From Terrimicrobium sacchariphilum (GTDB lineage Bacteria > Verrucomicrobiota > Verrucomicrobiia > Chthoniobacterales > Terrimicrobiaceae): DNA of 64,000 nucleotides. The stretch lies in the NCBI RefSeq assembly GCF_001613545.1, contig NZ_BDCO01000003.1:682001-746000 (forward strand), in the 5' to 3' direction. Every line of letters starts with the position of its first letter. Position 1 is the first letter of the stretch. The notes beneath the pieces were generated by a model. It was not told the DNA's origin and did no database searches. It was given only the letters and a program-made list of their open reading frames with translations. Of this stretch, positions 48,367 to 56,532 are shown in pieces. Both the position numbers and the translations under genes were made by a program.

Positions 48367-49481
48367 ACTTGTTCACTCAATCCCTCGGCAGCCTCTCCTT
48401 TCTGAGCAAAGCGCAAACCCGGTCCATCTCGCCGGAGAATGTCTATGGAGAAAAAGGACGCGGCGGCATGGCGGAGGTTTCGGCGATTCCTCAGCCGGAG
48501 GTGGAGAGAATCGGCCAGCACTGGGTTGAAAACTATCCCGATGCGCGCGATCTCGGGCGCGGGTGGAAGGTGCGGCCTCGCATCATTCTCCCGGCGGGAA
48601 GCGTCACGACCATCATGGATGTCGATGGGCCGGGGCAGATTCAGCAAATCTGGATGACGCTGGCCGGTTCATGGCGGTGGAACATCCTGCGCATTTACTG
48701 GGATGGGTCCGAACATCCCTCGGTCGAGTGTCCGGTGGGCGATTTCTTTGCCTGCGGGTGGGGAAAGTACGCGCCGCTGGTGTCGCAGCCGGTCTGTGTG
48801 AATCCCGGCAGCGCCTTCAACTGCTACTGGCCGATGCCCTTTCGCAAACACTGTCGCATCACGATCGAGAATCTGGCCGATGACGCGGCGACGCTCTATT
48901 ACCAGATCAACTACACGCTGGAGGAGATCGCGGAGACGGCGGCGTATTTTCATGCGCAATTTCGCCGCGTGAATCCACTGCCCTACAAGGAGGTCTACAC
49001 CATCCTCGATGGCGTGGAGGGGTGGGGGCACTACGTCGGCACCTACATGGCCTGGGGCGTGAACAACTCGGGCTGGTGGGGCGAGGGGGAGATCAAGTTT
49101 TACCTCGATGGTGACCGGGAGTTTCCCACCATCTGCGGCACGGGCACGGAGGATTATTTCTGTGGCTCGTACAACTTTGAGAACAAGGAGACCCGGCAAT
49201 ACGAGGAGTACACCACGCCGTACGCGGGGCTGTCGCAGGTGATCCGGCCCGATGGCGTGTACAATTCCCAGACCCGCTTCGGCATGTATCGCTGGCACAT
49301 CATGGACCCGGTGCGGTTTCACAAAGACCTGCGTGTCACCATTCAGGCGCTCGGCTGGCGGAGTGGCGGGCGGTACCTTCCGCTGCAGGATGACATCGCC
49401 TCGGTGGCCTATTGGTACCAGACGCACCCGGGAGCGAAGTTTCCTCCGCTGCCTGCGCGGGAATATCTCGAGGTGATCTAG
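48363..49481 (+). CDS. Glycoside hydrolase family 172 protein (DUF2961)
   Basis: Jelly-roll protein of 372 residues in the former DUF2961, now GH172. The family's segments are GPGQIQQIWMTLAG, DGSEHPSVECPVGDFFACGW, FNCYWPMPFRKHCRI and the hallmark GTGTEDYFCGSYNFE, whose Glu/Asp are catalytic candidates. GH172 covers alpha-D-fructofuranosidase/difructose-dianhydride synthase and exo-alpha-D-arabinofuranosidase. It is coupled by ATGA to the GH116 gene, so the pair likely acts on one oligosaccharide. No signal peptide. Its stop overlaps that of the convergent DUF1697 gene. Confidence 0.9.
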   Translation: MNLFTQSLGSLSFLSKAQTRSISPENVYGEKGRGGMAEVSAIPQPEVERIGQHWVENYPDARDLGRGWKVRPRIILPAGSVTTIMDVDGPGQIQQIWMTLAGSWRWNILRIYWDGSEHPSVECPVGDFFACGWGKYAPLVSQPVCVNPGSAFNCYWPMPFRKHCRITIENLADDAATLYYQINYTLEEIAETAAYFHAQFRRVNPLPYKEVYTILDGVEGWGHYVGTYMAWGVNNSGWWGEGEIKFYLDGDREFPTICGTGTEDYFCGSYNFENKETRQYEEYTTPYAGLSQVIRPDGVYNSQTRFGMYRWHIMDPVRFHKDLRVTIQALGWRSGGRYLPLQDDIASVAYWYQTHPGAKFPPLPAREYLEVI

Positions 49482-49990
49482 AGTGCGGCGGCCATTTCGG
49501 CCAGCTTGGCGACGGTATTGATGTTGCGCGCGGTGCCGGTTTTCTCGGCGGGAAGCCGGAGCCGTGATGTTCCCATGCCGTCGGGGTAAAAGATGAACAA
49601 CTCGCGTTTCCCGAGAGCGAGTTGCTCCGTTTTCTGTCCCGTCACGCCAGCCGCCGGATCGCTGGGCAGGGGTGCATCGGTGAAAAGGACTGCTACGCGA
49701 TTGCCGGGTTCATTGGAGAAGGGATTCCGCTTCAGGATGTCTGCCATTTCGGAGGCAGTGCGGATGCAGACCTGTACGGGCTTGCCCATGTGGGTTAGCA
49801 GGCGCTCCTCCAATGCGGAGCGGACGGCTTTTTCACCCGAGGGGCTGCGAAAGATCACGTTGCCGCTGGCGATGTAGGTGCGGACGTCCTGAAAACCCGC
49901 CTCCTCGCAAAGCGCCTTTAGCTCCGTCATAGGCAGCTTGCCGGTTCCTCCCACATTCACGGCGCGGAGCAGGGCGACATAGGTGGGCAT
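49478..49990 (-). CDS. DUF1697 family protein
   Basis: Cytoplasmic protein of 170 residues in the widespread DUF1697 family, recognised from YVALLRAVNVGGTGKLPM, RTYIASGNVIFRS and TARNINTVAKLAEM. Role unknown. An AAAGGAAA ribosome site precedes the ATG. It is divergent from imuA. Confidence 0.9.
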   Translation of the reverse strand: MPTYVALLRAVNVGGTGKLPMTELKALCEEAGFQDVRTYIASGNVIFRSPSGEKAVRSALEERLLTHMGKPVQVCIRTASEMADILKRNPFSNEPGNRVAVLFTDAPLPSDPAAGVTGQKTEQLALGKRELFIFYPDGMGTSRLRLPAEKTGTARNINTVAKLAEMAAAL

Positions 49991-50055
49991 GAGGATTTCC
50001 TTTAGGGCGGAAAATGGCGGCTGGCGACATCTTTTCGGCGACGGTTTTCTCCTGC

Positions 50056-50074
50056 TCGGACAAGCAATGTCCGA
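50056..50074. promoter_or_regulatory. 19-bp palindrome upstream of imuA, candidate SOS operator
   Basis: TCGGACA-N5-TGTCCGA has perfect 7-base arms and lies between DUF1697 and imuA, 30-130 bases before the possible imuA starts. imuA-imuB-dnaE2 cassettes are commonly LexA-controlled. The core GGACA/TGTCC differs from known LexA boxes, so the binding protein is unknown. A related TTGTC-C-GACAA lies at 50227-50237 inside imuA. Confidence 0.45.
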
Positions 50075-50103
50075 CCCCTGCGGGTGTAGTGAAAAGCGTC
50101 TTT

Positions 50104-50853
50104 ATGGAACTTGCGCGGACGGCCCGGGAACCTACAGTTGAGGTGATGGATGCGGCAAAGGTTCCGGCCCGCTCGCTGGGAGCTGACATGCCGTCCTTTG
50201 GGCAAGAGGGTGAAAGTTGTAACCCATTGTCCGACAAGATTATCCGTTTTGAGCAATTGCGCGGCATGCTGGCGGAGAAGTTTCCCGCCGCAACGCACGG
50301 CCTCCAGGCTCCGAAGCCGGTCGAACGAGCCGCCATCCCGACGGGAATTTTGACTGAAATCACCGGTCCCTCGGGAGGCGTCGGGCTGCTCATGCTGGAC
50401 GCCCTTATCGCGCCTTCGGCCTTTGCGGCAGTGGTGGATACGAGCGACAGCTTTGACCCCTCCGATGTGCCGGAGGATTTTCTTTCCCGTCTGCTCTGGG
50501 TGCGCTGCGAAAAGCTGACCGGGGCGATTCAGGCGGTGGACCTTCTTTTGCGCGATGGCAACCTGCCCATGGTGCTGCTCGACCTGCGCATGGTCGCGGC
50601 GAAGGAACTGCGCTCGGTGCCCGCGAGCACGTGGCACCGGTTTCAGCGCCTGCTGGAGCAACAGGGAAGCGCCCTGGGCATCTGCACGGCGCGACCCTGC
50701 ATCCCGGCGGCGCGTTTGCGCGTGCATGCGCGGAGCCAGTGGACCCTGCGCGATCTCCTGCGTCCGCGGGAAGAGTTGATGGCCGAGTTGCTCTCCGAAT
50801 CCCAATATCGCGGTGTCGCCGCCCCGGGTGAGCGAGCGCTGCACATCGCCTGA
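50104..50853 (+). CDS. imuA: ImuA-like mutasome protein (RecA/SulA-like)
   Basis: First gene of the inducible-mutagenesis cassette; 249 residues from this ATG. The recognisable ImuA/RecA-like core begins at KIIRFEQLRGMLAEKFPAA and includes IPTGILTEITGPSGGVGLLM, LPMVLLDLRMV and a C-terminal helix region. The P-loop is degenerate (no GKT/S), so ATP binding is doubtful. The start is uncertain: ATG 50104 is used; ATG 50188 has the best ribosome site (GGGAG, five bases), and the frame is open to 50014. ImuB follows 8 bases later. ImuA is thought to assist the ImuB/DnaE2 complex in lesion bypass. Confidence 0.78.
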   Translation: MELARTAREPTVEVMDAAKVPARSLGADMPSFGQEGESCNPLSDKIIRFEQLRGMLAEKFPAATHGLQAPKPVERAAIPTGILTEITGPSGGVGLLMLDALIAPSAFAAVVDTSDSFDPSDVPEDFLSRLLWVRCEKLTGAIQAVDLLLRDGNLPMVLLDLRMVAAKELRSVPASTWHRFQRLLEQQGSALGICTARPCIPAARLRVHARSQWTLRDLLRPREELMAELLSESQYRGVAAPGERALHIA

Positions 50854-50861
50854 CGCGCGCC

Positions 50862-52319
50862 ATGTATGCCGCCGTCCATCTGCCGACGTTCCATCTCCAG
50901 GCTGCGCTACGCTGGCGGGAGGAGCTATGGGCCGTTCCTGCTGCGGTGGTCGACACGCAGGACGGCTGCATCTGCGAGCGCAACCTGCCTGCTGCCGCAC
51001 GGGATATCTCGGCGGGCATGCCCGTGGCGCTCGCCCTCGCGCGCTGTGCGGAACTGAAGGTTTTCTCCATCTTTCCAGCCAAGGAAGCGGCTCTTTCCGT
51101 CCTGCTGCAGGATATCGCGCTGTCGCATTCTCCGTTCGTCGAGGCCACGCAGCCGGATATCGTGGTGCTGGACTGGCGTGGCGTGCTGCACCAGATCGAT
51201 TGGCACACGCAGGGCGACCATTTACTGAAGGACCTGCAGGCGGCGGGGTTGAAAGCCACGGTGGGCGTCGCTCCCACGCCAGATGTCGCCATCCTCGCCG
51301 CGCGCGAGACGGATGCGGTGAGCGTGGTGCGCGATCGGGGAGAATATCTCGGCCCGCTGCCGCTTTCGCATCTCACCTCGGATGCCCGCATGCTTGCAGT
51401 GCTGGAGGATTGGGGCATCCATACGATCGGGCAGTTCCTGCGCCTGCCCAAGGCCGATGTGATCGCCCGCCTCGGCGCGGGAGCGGAGGAAATGTGGCGC
51501 GTGGCCAATGGCCGCACGCAGCGCCCGCTGAAACTCGTCGCACCGCCTGAGGTTTACCGCGAGGCGTTTGACTTTGAGCATGTGGTGGAAACCACCGCCC
51601 CCCTGTTGTTTTTGCTCCGGCGCTTCGTCGACCAGCTCTCGGCCCGTCTGCAGGTCCGCTACGTGGTGGCCTCGCAGATGATCCTGCGGTTGCCCCTGGA
51701 TGATGGCGAGACCTACGAGCGCGTCTTTTCCATTCCGGAGCCGACCTCGGAGGCCGATGTGATGTTTCGCACGCTGGAAACGCACCTTGACCAATTGACT
51801 CTTCCTCAGCAGCCGGTCGGACTCAGTCTCGAGATCGAGGCGGTGGAGCCGACGCGGCAGCAGTTTGGCCTTTTCGGCACGCGGCTGCGCGATCCGAACC
51901 GCTTCGGACACACGCTGGCGCGTATCGGCGCCCTGGTCGGGGTGAGAGAGGTCGGCTTCCCCGTTCCTCAGGATACACACAAGCCCGACAGCTACCAGCT
52001 TGCGCCCCGCGTGGCCTGGAACGCGGAGGAGACCGGGGAGTCGAACCGCGAATGGCTCGGCCTGCCGCTGCAACGCTGCCGTCCGGCCATTGCTGCGACC
52101 GTGGAGACAAAAAACTCCTGTCCAGTTCGTATTGCCTCTTCTTTGGCGGATGGGCGCATCACCGAGGCGCTGGGACCGTACCGGCTCTCCGGGCATTGGT
52201 GGGATCCGGCGGCCTGGCAGCAGGAGGAGTGGGACATCGCGCTTGGCGACGGGCTATACCGCATCGTGCGCCGGGATGGTCAATGGTGGGTGGAGGGCTG
52301 CTATGAGCGGGTATGTTGA
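50862..52319 (+). CDS. imuB: ImuB, catalytically inactive Y-family polymerase
   Basis: Y-family polymerase-like protein of 485 residues (YAAVHLPTFHLQAALRWREE start, little-finger and HhH-like middle, ImuB C-terminal part). Active-site acids are not conserved where expected: VVDTQDGCICE and VVLDWRG replace the usual metal-binding acidic motifs, as in known ImuB proteins. A clamp-binding-like QFGLF motif lies near residue 330, as in ImuB where it recruits the beta clamp. It acts as a scaffold between clamp, ImuA and DnaE2. The dnaE2 start overlaps its end by 17 bases. Confidence 0.92.
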   Translation: MYAAVHLPTFHLQAALRWREELWAVPAAVVDTQDGCICERNLPAAARDISAGMPVALALARCAELKVFSIFPAKEAALSVLLQDIALSHSPFVEATQPDIVVLDWRGVLHQIDWHTQGDHLLKDLQAAGLKATVGVAPTPDVAILAARETDAVSVVRDRGEYLGPLPLSHLTSDARMLAVLEDWGIHTIGQFLRLPKADVIARLGAGAEEMWRVANGRTQRPLKLVAPPEVYREAFDFEHVVETTAPLLFLLRRFVDQLSARLQVRYVVASQMILRLPLDDGETYERVFSIPEPTSEADVMFRTLETHLDQLTLPQQPVGLSLEIEAVEPTRQQFGLFGTRLRDPNRFGHTLARIGALVGVREVGFPVPQDTHKPDSYQLAPRVAWNAEETGESNREWLGLPLQRCRPAIAATVETKNSCPVRIASSLADGRITEALGPYRLSGHWWDPAAWQQEEWDIALGDGLYRIVRRDGQWWVEGCYERVC

Positions 52320-55300
52320 GCTGCACGCCCGCAGCGCGCTGAGTTTTCTGCGCGGAGCGTCGCGTCCAGAGGAACTGAGTGCGCAGGCGGCCGCGTTGAA
52401 GCTGCCCGCCATGGCGCTCTGCGACCGGGACGGGCTCTACGGCGCGGCGCGGCATCATGTGGCGGCCAGAGATACAGGCATCGAGCCATTGATCGGCGCG
52501 GAGTTGACCATGGAGGATGGCTGCATCCTGCCCGTGCTCGTGGCGACGCGGAATGGGTATCGCAACCTGAGCCGCCTCATTACGGAGGCGAAGCTGCGCG
52601 GAACGAAAACAGAATGCGCCGTGCGCTGGGACGAACTGCCCGCCTATGCCTCGGGGCTGCTGGCCCTCACGGGTGAGAGCGACGGCCTCCTCCAACATCG
52701 CGCGGCGAAAGCCTCGGAGGCTCGCTTGGAGAAGGCGCTCGCGGCCTTTGGGCAGGATAATGTTTATGTGGAGGTCCAGCGCCATCTGCTGCGGGGCGAG
52801 GAACGGAGGCAGCAGTATCTGGAGGCGGTCGCCGCTCGATGCCGTCTGCCCATCGTGGCGACGAATGGCGTGATGTACCATGAGCCTGCCCGCCGGGGCG
52901 TTCAGGATGTCTTTACCTGTATCCGTCATCACACCTCGCTGTCCAAGGCCGGGCGGTTGCTCTCAGCCAATGGCGAACGGTTTCTCAAGGCCCCGGAAGA
53001 AATGCGGCGACTTTTCGCCGATCACCCGGAGTATCTGGAGAATACGCTGCGCGTGGCCGAACGGCTGGAGTTTCGCCTTAACGATCTCGGATATGAATTT
53101 CCCAAATACCCGGTGCCGGAGGGCGAGACGATGGAGGCGTTTTTGCGACGAACCACGATGGAGGGCGCGCGGCGGCAATATGGCTCGGGACTTTCCGAGA
53201 AGGTGCGGCGTCAGCTCGAGTTTGAGCTCGATCTGATCTGCCGGCTGGGCTTTGCCGGGTATTTCCTCATCGTCTGGGATCTGGTGAACTATTGTCGCGA
53301 GCACGACATCCTCGTGCAGGGCCGGGGAAGCGCGGCCAATAGCGCCGTCTGCTACAGCCTGGGCATCACGGTGTGCGATCCGGTGGGGGCGAATCTTCTC
53401 TTCGAGCGCTTCCTGAGCGAGGGGCGTACGTCGTGGCCGGATATCGACCTCGACCTGCCGAGCGGCACCCGGCGGGAGCAGGTCATTCAGGAGGTCTATC
53501 AGCGCTATGGCAAGCATGGTGCGGCCATGACGGCCAATGTCATCACCTATCGCGGGCGGAGCGCCATGCGCGAGATCGGCAAGGCGCTGGAGTTTTCCGA
53601 GAGCACGCTGAAGCGCTTTTCCAGTCTCTTCGCCAATGGCGATTTCCCGCATACGCTCGACCTTGAGTCGCAGCTCGAGCGCTCCGGCGTGGGACGCAAC
53701 AATCCGCATGCTCGCACCGCAGCGCTGCTTTACGAGCAAATGAAAGGCCTGCCGCGCCATCTCGGCCAGCACTCGGGCGGCATGATCATCTGCCAGGGGG
53801 CGCTCAGCTCCGTAGTGCCCCTGGAAAATGCCTCGATGCCGGGCCGCGTCGTCGCACAGTGGGACAAGGACGACTGCGAGGACATGGGCATCATCAAGGT
53901 CGATCTTCTCGGTTTGGGCATGATGTCGGCCATGCAGGACACACTGGCGATTTGCTCGGAGCGAAACAGGCCGGTCGACCTGGCTCATCTCCCGAAGGAT
54001 GATCCCGCGGTGTATGACCTGCTCCAGCGGGCGGATACGATCGGCACTTTCCAGGTCGAGAGCCGTGCGCAGATGGCAACGCTGCCCCGGCTGAAGCCCG
54101 AGAACTTTTACGACATCGTGGTGCAGGTGGCGATCATCCGGCCCGGACCGATCCAAGGCAACATGGTGAACCCTTTCCTGGCTCGCAAAGCCGGGGAGGA
54201 AGAAGTGACCTATATCGACCCCAAGCTCAAGCCGGTGCTGAAGCGCACTCTCGGCGTTCCTTTGTTCCAGGAACAACTGCTCAAGATCGCAATGGTGATG
54301 GCTGACTTCAGTGGCAGCGAGGCGGAGGAATTGCGGCGAGCCCTGTCCTTCCATCGCAGCCAGGAACGCATGGACAAGGTCTGCGTGAAGCTGCGCACTG
54401 CCATGGAATGCAAGGGCGTGAAGCCCGACGTGCGGGATCAGCTCATTCAAGCGGTCCAGTCCTTCGCCGTCTACGGGTTTCCGGAGAGCCACGCCATCAG
54501 CTTTGCCACCATCGCCTATGCGAGCTGCTGGCTGAAGGTCCACCGCGCACCGGAGTTTTACTGCGGCCTGCTTAACAACATGCCCATGGGATTTTACAGC
54601 GAGAATACGCTCCTGCAGGATGCGCGGCAGCGCGGGGTGCGCGTGCGGCCCATCTCTGTGCTGGAGTCGGGCTGGCTTTGCCGCGTCGATGAGGATGGTG
54701 CGTTGCGCCTCGGGCTGTGCATGGTGCGGGGCGTGCCTGCGGAAACCGGTCAGCGCATAGCGGACGAGAATGCGCGAGCGCGCTTCACCTCCCTGAAAGA
54801 TCTGCGCGCCCGGGCTCACCCCGGTACGCCTGCCTTGCGTGTTCTGGCCCGTATCGGCGCGCTGAATGGACTCGTGGCCCATCGACGCGATGGACTTTGG
54901 AAGATTGAAATTCCCTTTTCTCCGGACGAACTTCCGCTCTTTGAGGAGGCGGAAAGCTCGCCGCTTGAGGCGATGAGCCCGGAGGAACGGCTGACCATGG
55001 ACTTTGCCGACACCCGGGTGACCACCGGACCGCACCCGATGCGATTGCTCCGGGATCAGGTGCCGGATGCGGTGCCTGCGACCGATCTGCCGGTCTGTCC
55101 TGCCAACGAGGAGGTCGAGATCGCCGGCATGGTCATCTGCCGCCAGCGGCCGGGAACGGGCAAAGGGGTGGTCTTTGTCAGCCTGGAGGACGAAACCGGA
55201 ATAGCCAATGCCATCCTGCACGCCACGTTTTTTGAGAAAAACCGGCTGGTGGTGACTCAGGAGCGGTTTTTACGCATTCGCGGAAAGCTGCAGCGCCACA

Positions 55301-55389
55301 AGGGAGTCATTCATGTCCTCGCCTCCGCTGTCGAAAAGCTCGTGGCCCGCCCCCCGGAGGTGGCCGCATCCTCTCACGATTTTCACTAG
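52303..55389 (+). CDS. dnaE2: Error-prone DNA polymerase III alpha subunit DnaE2
   Basis: Catalytic subunit of translesion synthesis, 1028 residues. The PHP domain at the start is of the degenerate DnaE2 type (YVELHARSALSFLRGASRPE); the palm metal acids lie in WPDIDLDLPSGTRREQ and IIKVDLLGLG, and an OB fold is near the C-terminus (EIAGMVICRQRPGTGKG). The ATG with GGAGGG upstream is the start; the open frame extends further back into imuB but lacks domain signal. It ends just before the convergent NERD gene. Works with ImuA and ImuB. Confidence 0.95.
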   Translation: MSGYVELHARSALSFLRGASRPEELSAQAAALKLPAMALCDRDGLYGAARHHVAARDTGIEPLIGAELTMEDGCILPVLVATRNGYRNLSRLITEAKLRGTKTECAVRWDELPAYASGLLALTGESDGLLQHRAAKASEARLEKALAAFGQDNVYVEVQRHLLRGEERRQQYLEAVAARCRLPIVATNGVMYHEPARRGVQDVFTCIRHHTSLSKAGRLLSANGERFLKAPEEMRRLFADHPEYLENTLRVAERLEFRLNDLGYEFPKYPVPEGETMEAFLRRTTMEGARRQYGSGLSEKVRRQLEFELDLICRLGFAGYFLIVWDLVNYCREHDILVQGRGSAANSAVCYSLGITVCDPVGANLLFERFLSEGRTSWPDIDLDLPSGTRREQVIQEVYQRYGKHGAAMTANVITYRGRSAMREIGKALEFSESTLKRFSSLFANGDFPHTLDLESQLERSGVGRNNPHARTAALLYEQMKGLPRHLGQHSGGMIICQGALSSVVPLENASMPGRVVAQWDKDDCEDMGIIKVDLLGLGMMSAMQDTLAICSERNRPVDLAHLPKDDPAVYDLLQRADTIGTFQVESRAQMATLPRLKPENFYDIVVQVAIIRPGPIQGNMVNPFLARKAGEEEVTYIDPKLKPVLKRTLGVPLFQEQLLKIAMVMADFSGSEAEELRRALSFHRSQERMDKVCVKLRTAMECKGVKPDVRDQLIQAVQSFAVYGFPESHAISFATIAYASCWLKVHRAPEFYCGLLNNMPMGFYSENTLLQDARQRGVRVRPISVLESGWLCRVDEDGALRLGLCMVRGVPAETGQRIADENARARFTSLKDLRARAHPGTPALRVLARIGALNGLVAHRRDGLWKIEIPFSPDELPLFEEAESSPLEAMSPEERLTMDFADTRVTTGPHPMRLLRDQVPDAVPATDLPVCPANEEVEIAGMVICRQRPGTGKGVVFVSLEDETGIANAILHATFFEKNRLVVTQERFLRIRGKLQRHKGVIHVLASAVEKLVARPPEVAASSHDFH

Positions 55390-55403
55390 GGCCGTTTACG
55401 CGA

Positions 55404-56288
55404 TCACCTGTCCTTGCCGACGTCGCGGCACTTTTGGTCCAGCAGGGCGCAGATGGCCCTTACTGTAACCGGGTCCATGACGGGGCGCTTGTTCAGGCCG
55501 TCGAAGATCTGGCCCAGTTCGCGTCCACTCACGACCTGCAGGTCGCTTTTTCCCGTGCGCTTTACGAACCAGCCGGGCAGGGCGAGGACGGGCCGAAACG
55601 AGCATACCGTTTGCAGGCTTTTTGACAGCCATTGGGAAAGGTGCTGTGAGCGCTCCCGTGCGTCCCGGATGCCAAAGTCCTCACGCCCCCAGGGATACTC
55701 CAGGGCGGTACCGTCGAAGACGACGATATTTGGCGAATGATCGTGGGGTTTCAGCACCCGTTTTCGACGTGTCTTGGTCTCAATGGCAAACAGTCCGCCG
55801 GGACCCACGACCACGTGGTCCACATTAAAGGTCTTCTGCCCGGGATGCTCGTCAAATTCCACGTCATGGAAAACACTCCAGCCATCGGCGAGGAGAGAGT
55901 TGAGTTCCTCACCCACAGCCCGTTCACCGAGAAAGCCGAGGTTGTAATCGCGGAGCAGACAAAGTCTATGCCAGAGACGATGCGAAAAGAAGAGAAAGGG
56001 AGGGAGAGAGATGGCGAGGGTGACTCCGCCGGTGACAGGATGTTTGAAGACGGTCCAGAGTCCGAAGCCGACTACCATCGAGCAGATAAGCAGGATCAAT
56101 GCATCGGTCATGAGCTTTTCGCTCAGATCGTCGATCCTCAGGCGCAGAGACTCGCCCGGCGGACGAAGTAAATGCTGGCTGAATGGCGTTTTGAATCGTC
56201 TTCGGTACTCGAAGATCAGCAAAAACATAACGCCGAAGACGCCGAGGAGCGGCGTCAATCCGGCAAAAAACAGAAGGGCAGCCTGCAT
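55404..56288 (-). CDS. Membrane-anchored NERD-domain protein
   Basis: Protein of 294 residues: an N-terminal helix (LFFAGLTPLLGVFGVMFLLI), two more hydrophobic helices (about 65-110) and a NERD (nuclease-related) domain from about 130 (LGFLGERAVGEELNSLLADG, NVDHVVVGPGGLFAIETKTR). NERD domains share the restriction-endonuclease-like fold, with the E-x-K pair visible in AIETKT, and probably act on DNA. The ATG is chosen because the first helix starts there; the frame is open to 56591 but those 100 residues are unstructured and overlap the terminator. Partner and substrate unknown. Confidence 0.8.
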   Translation of the reverse strand: MQAALLFFAGLTPLLGVFGVMFLLIFEYRRRFKTPFSQHLLRPPGESLRLRIDDLSEKLMTDALILLICSMVVGFGLWTVFKHPVTGGVTLAISLPPFLFFSHRLWHRLCLLRDYNLGFLGERAVGEELNSLLADGWSVFHDVEFDEHPGQKTFNVDHVVVGPGGLFAIETKTRRKRVLKPHDHSPNIVVFDGTALEYPWGREDFGIRDARERSQHLSQWLSKSLQTVCSFRPVLALPGWFVKRTGKSDLQVVSGRELGQIFDGLNKRPVMDPVTVRAICALLDQKCRDVGKDR

Positions 56289-56467
56289 CGCAGCGGTATG
56301 GTAAATTTCAAAAAGATGTACCAGAGTGGAGTATCCGGGTTTCCTTCGCCGTTGATGGAACGAGGGGCGGAAGGGAGCCTGTGGGAGCCTGATCAACTGG
56401 TTCCCTAGGGTTTGTACGTAATCTTTTGACGACGTTGTGAGAGGGAGGTTCCCTGGTCGATTTCTAC

Positions 56468-56510
56468 AAAAAAGCGCCAGGTCGGAAAGAAACGCTTTCG
56501 AACCTGGCGC
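56468..56510 (-). terminator. Intrinsic terminator of the autotransporter-repeat gene
   Basis: Read on the minus strand, GCGCCAGGTTCGAAAG pairs with CTTTCCGACCTGGCGC (one internal mismatch region, 5-base loop) and is followed by six T. It lies 23 bases after the stop of the PEP-CTERM gene at 56533. Confidence 0.9.
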
Positions 56511-56532
56511 GACTGTTACCGACGGAGCCGGT

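Noticed and set aside
52963-55221. Long open frame antisense to dnaE2 (about 750 codons)
   Set aside because: Shadow of dnaE2; Arg/His-rich composition without domain signal.
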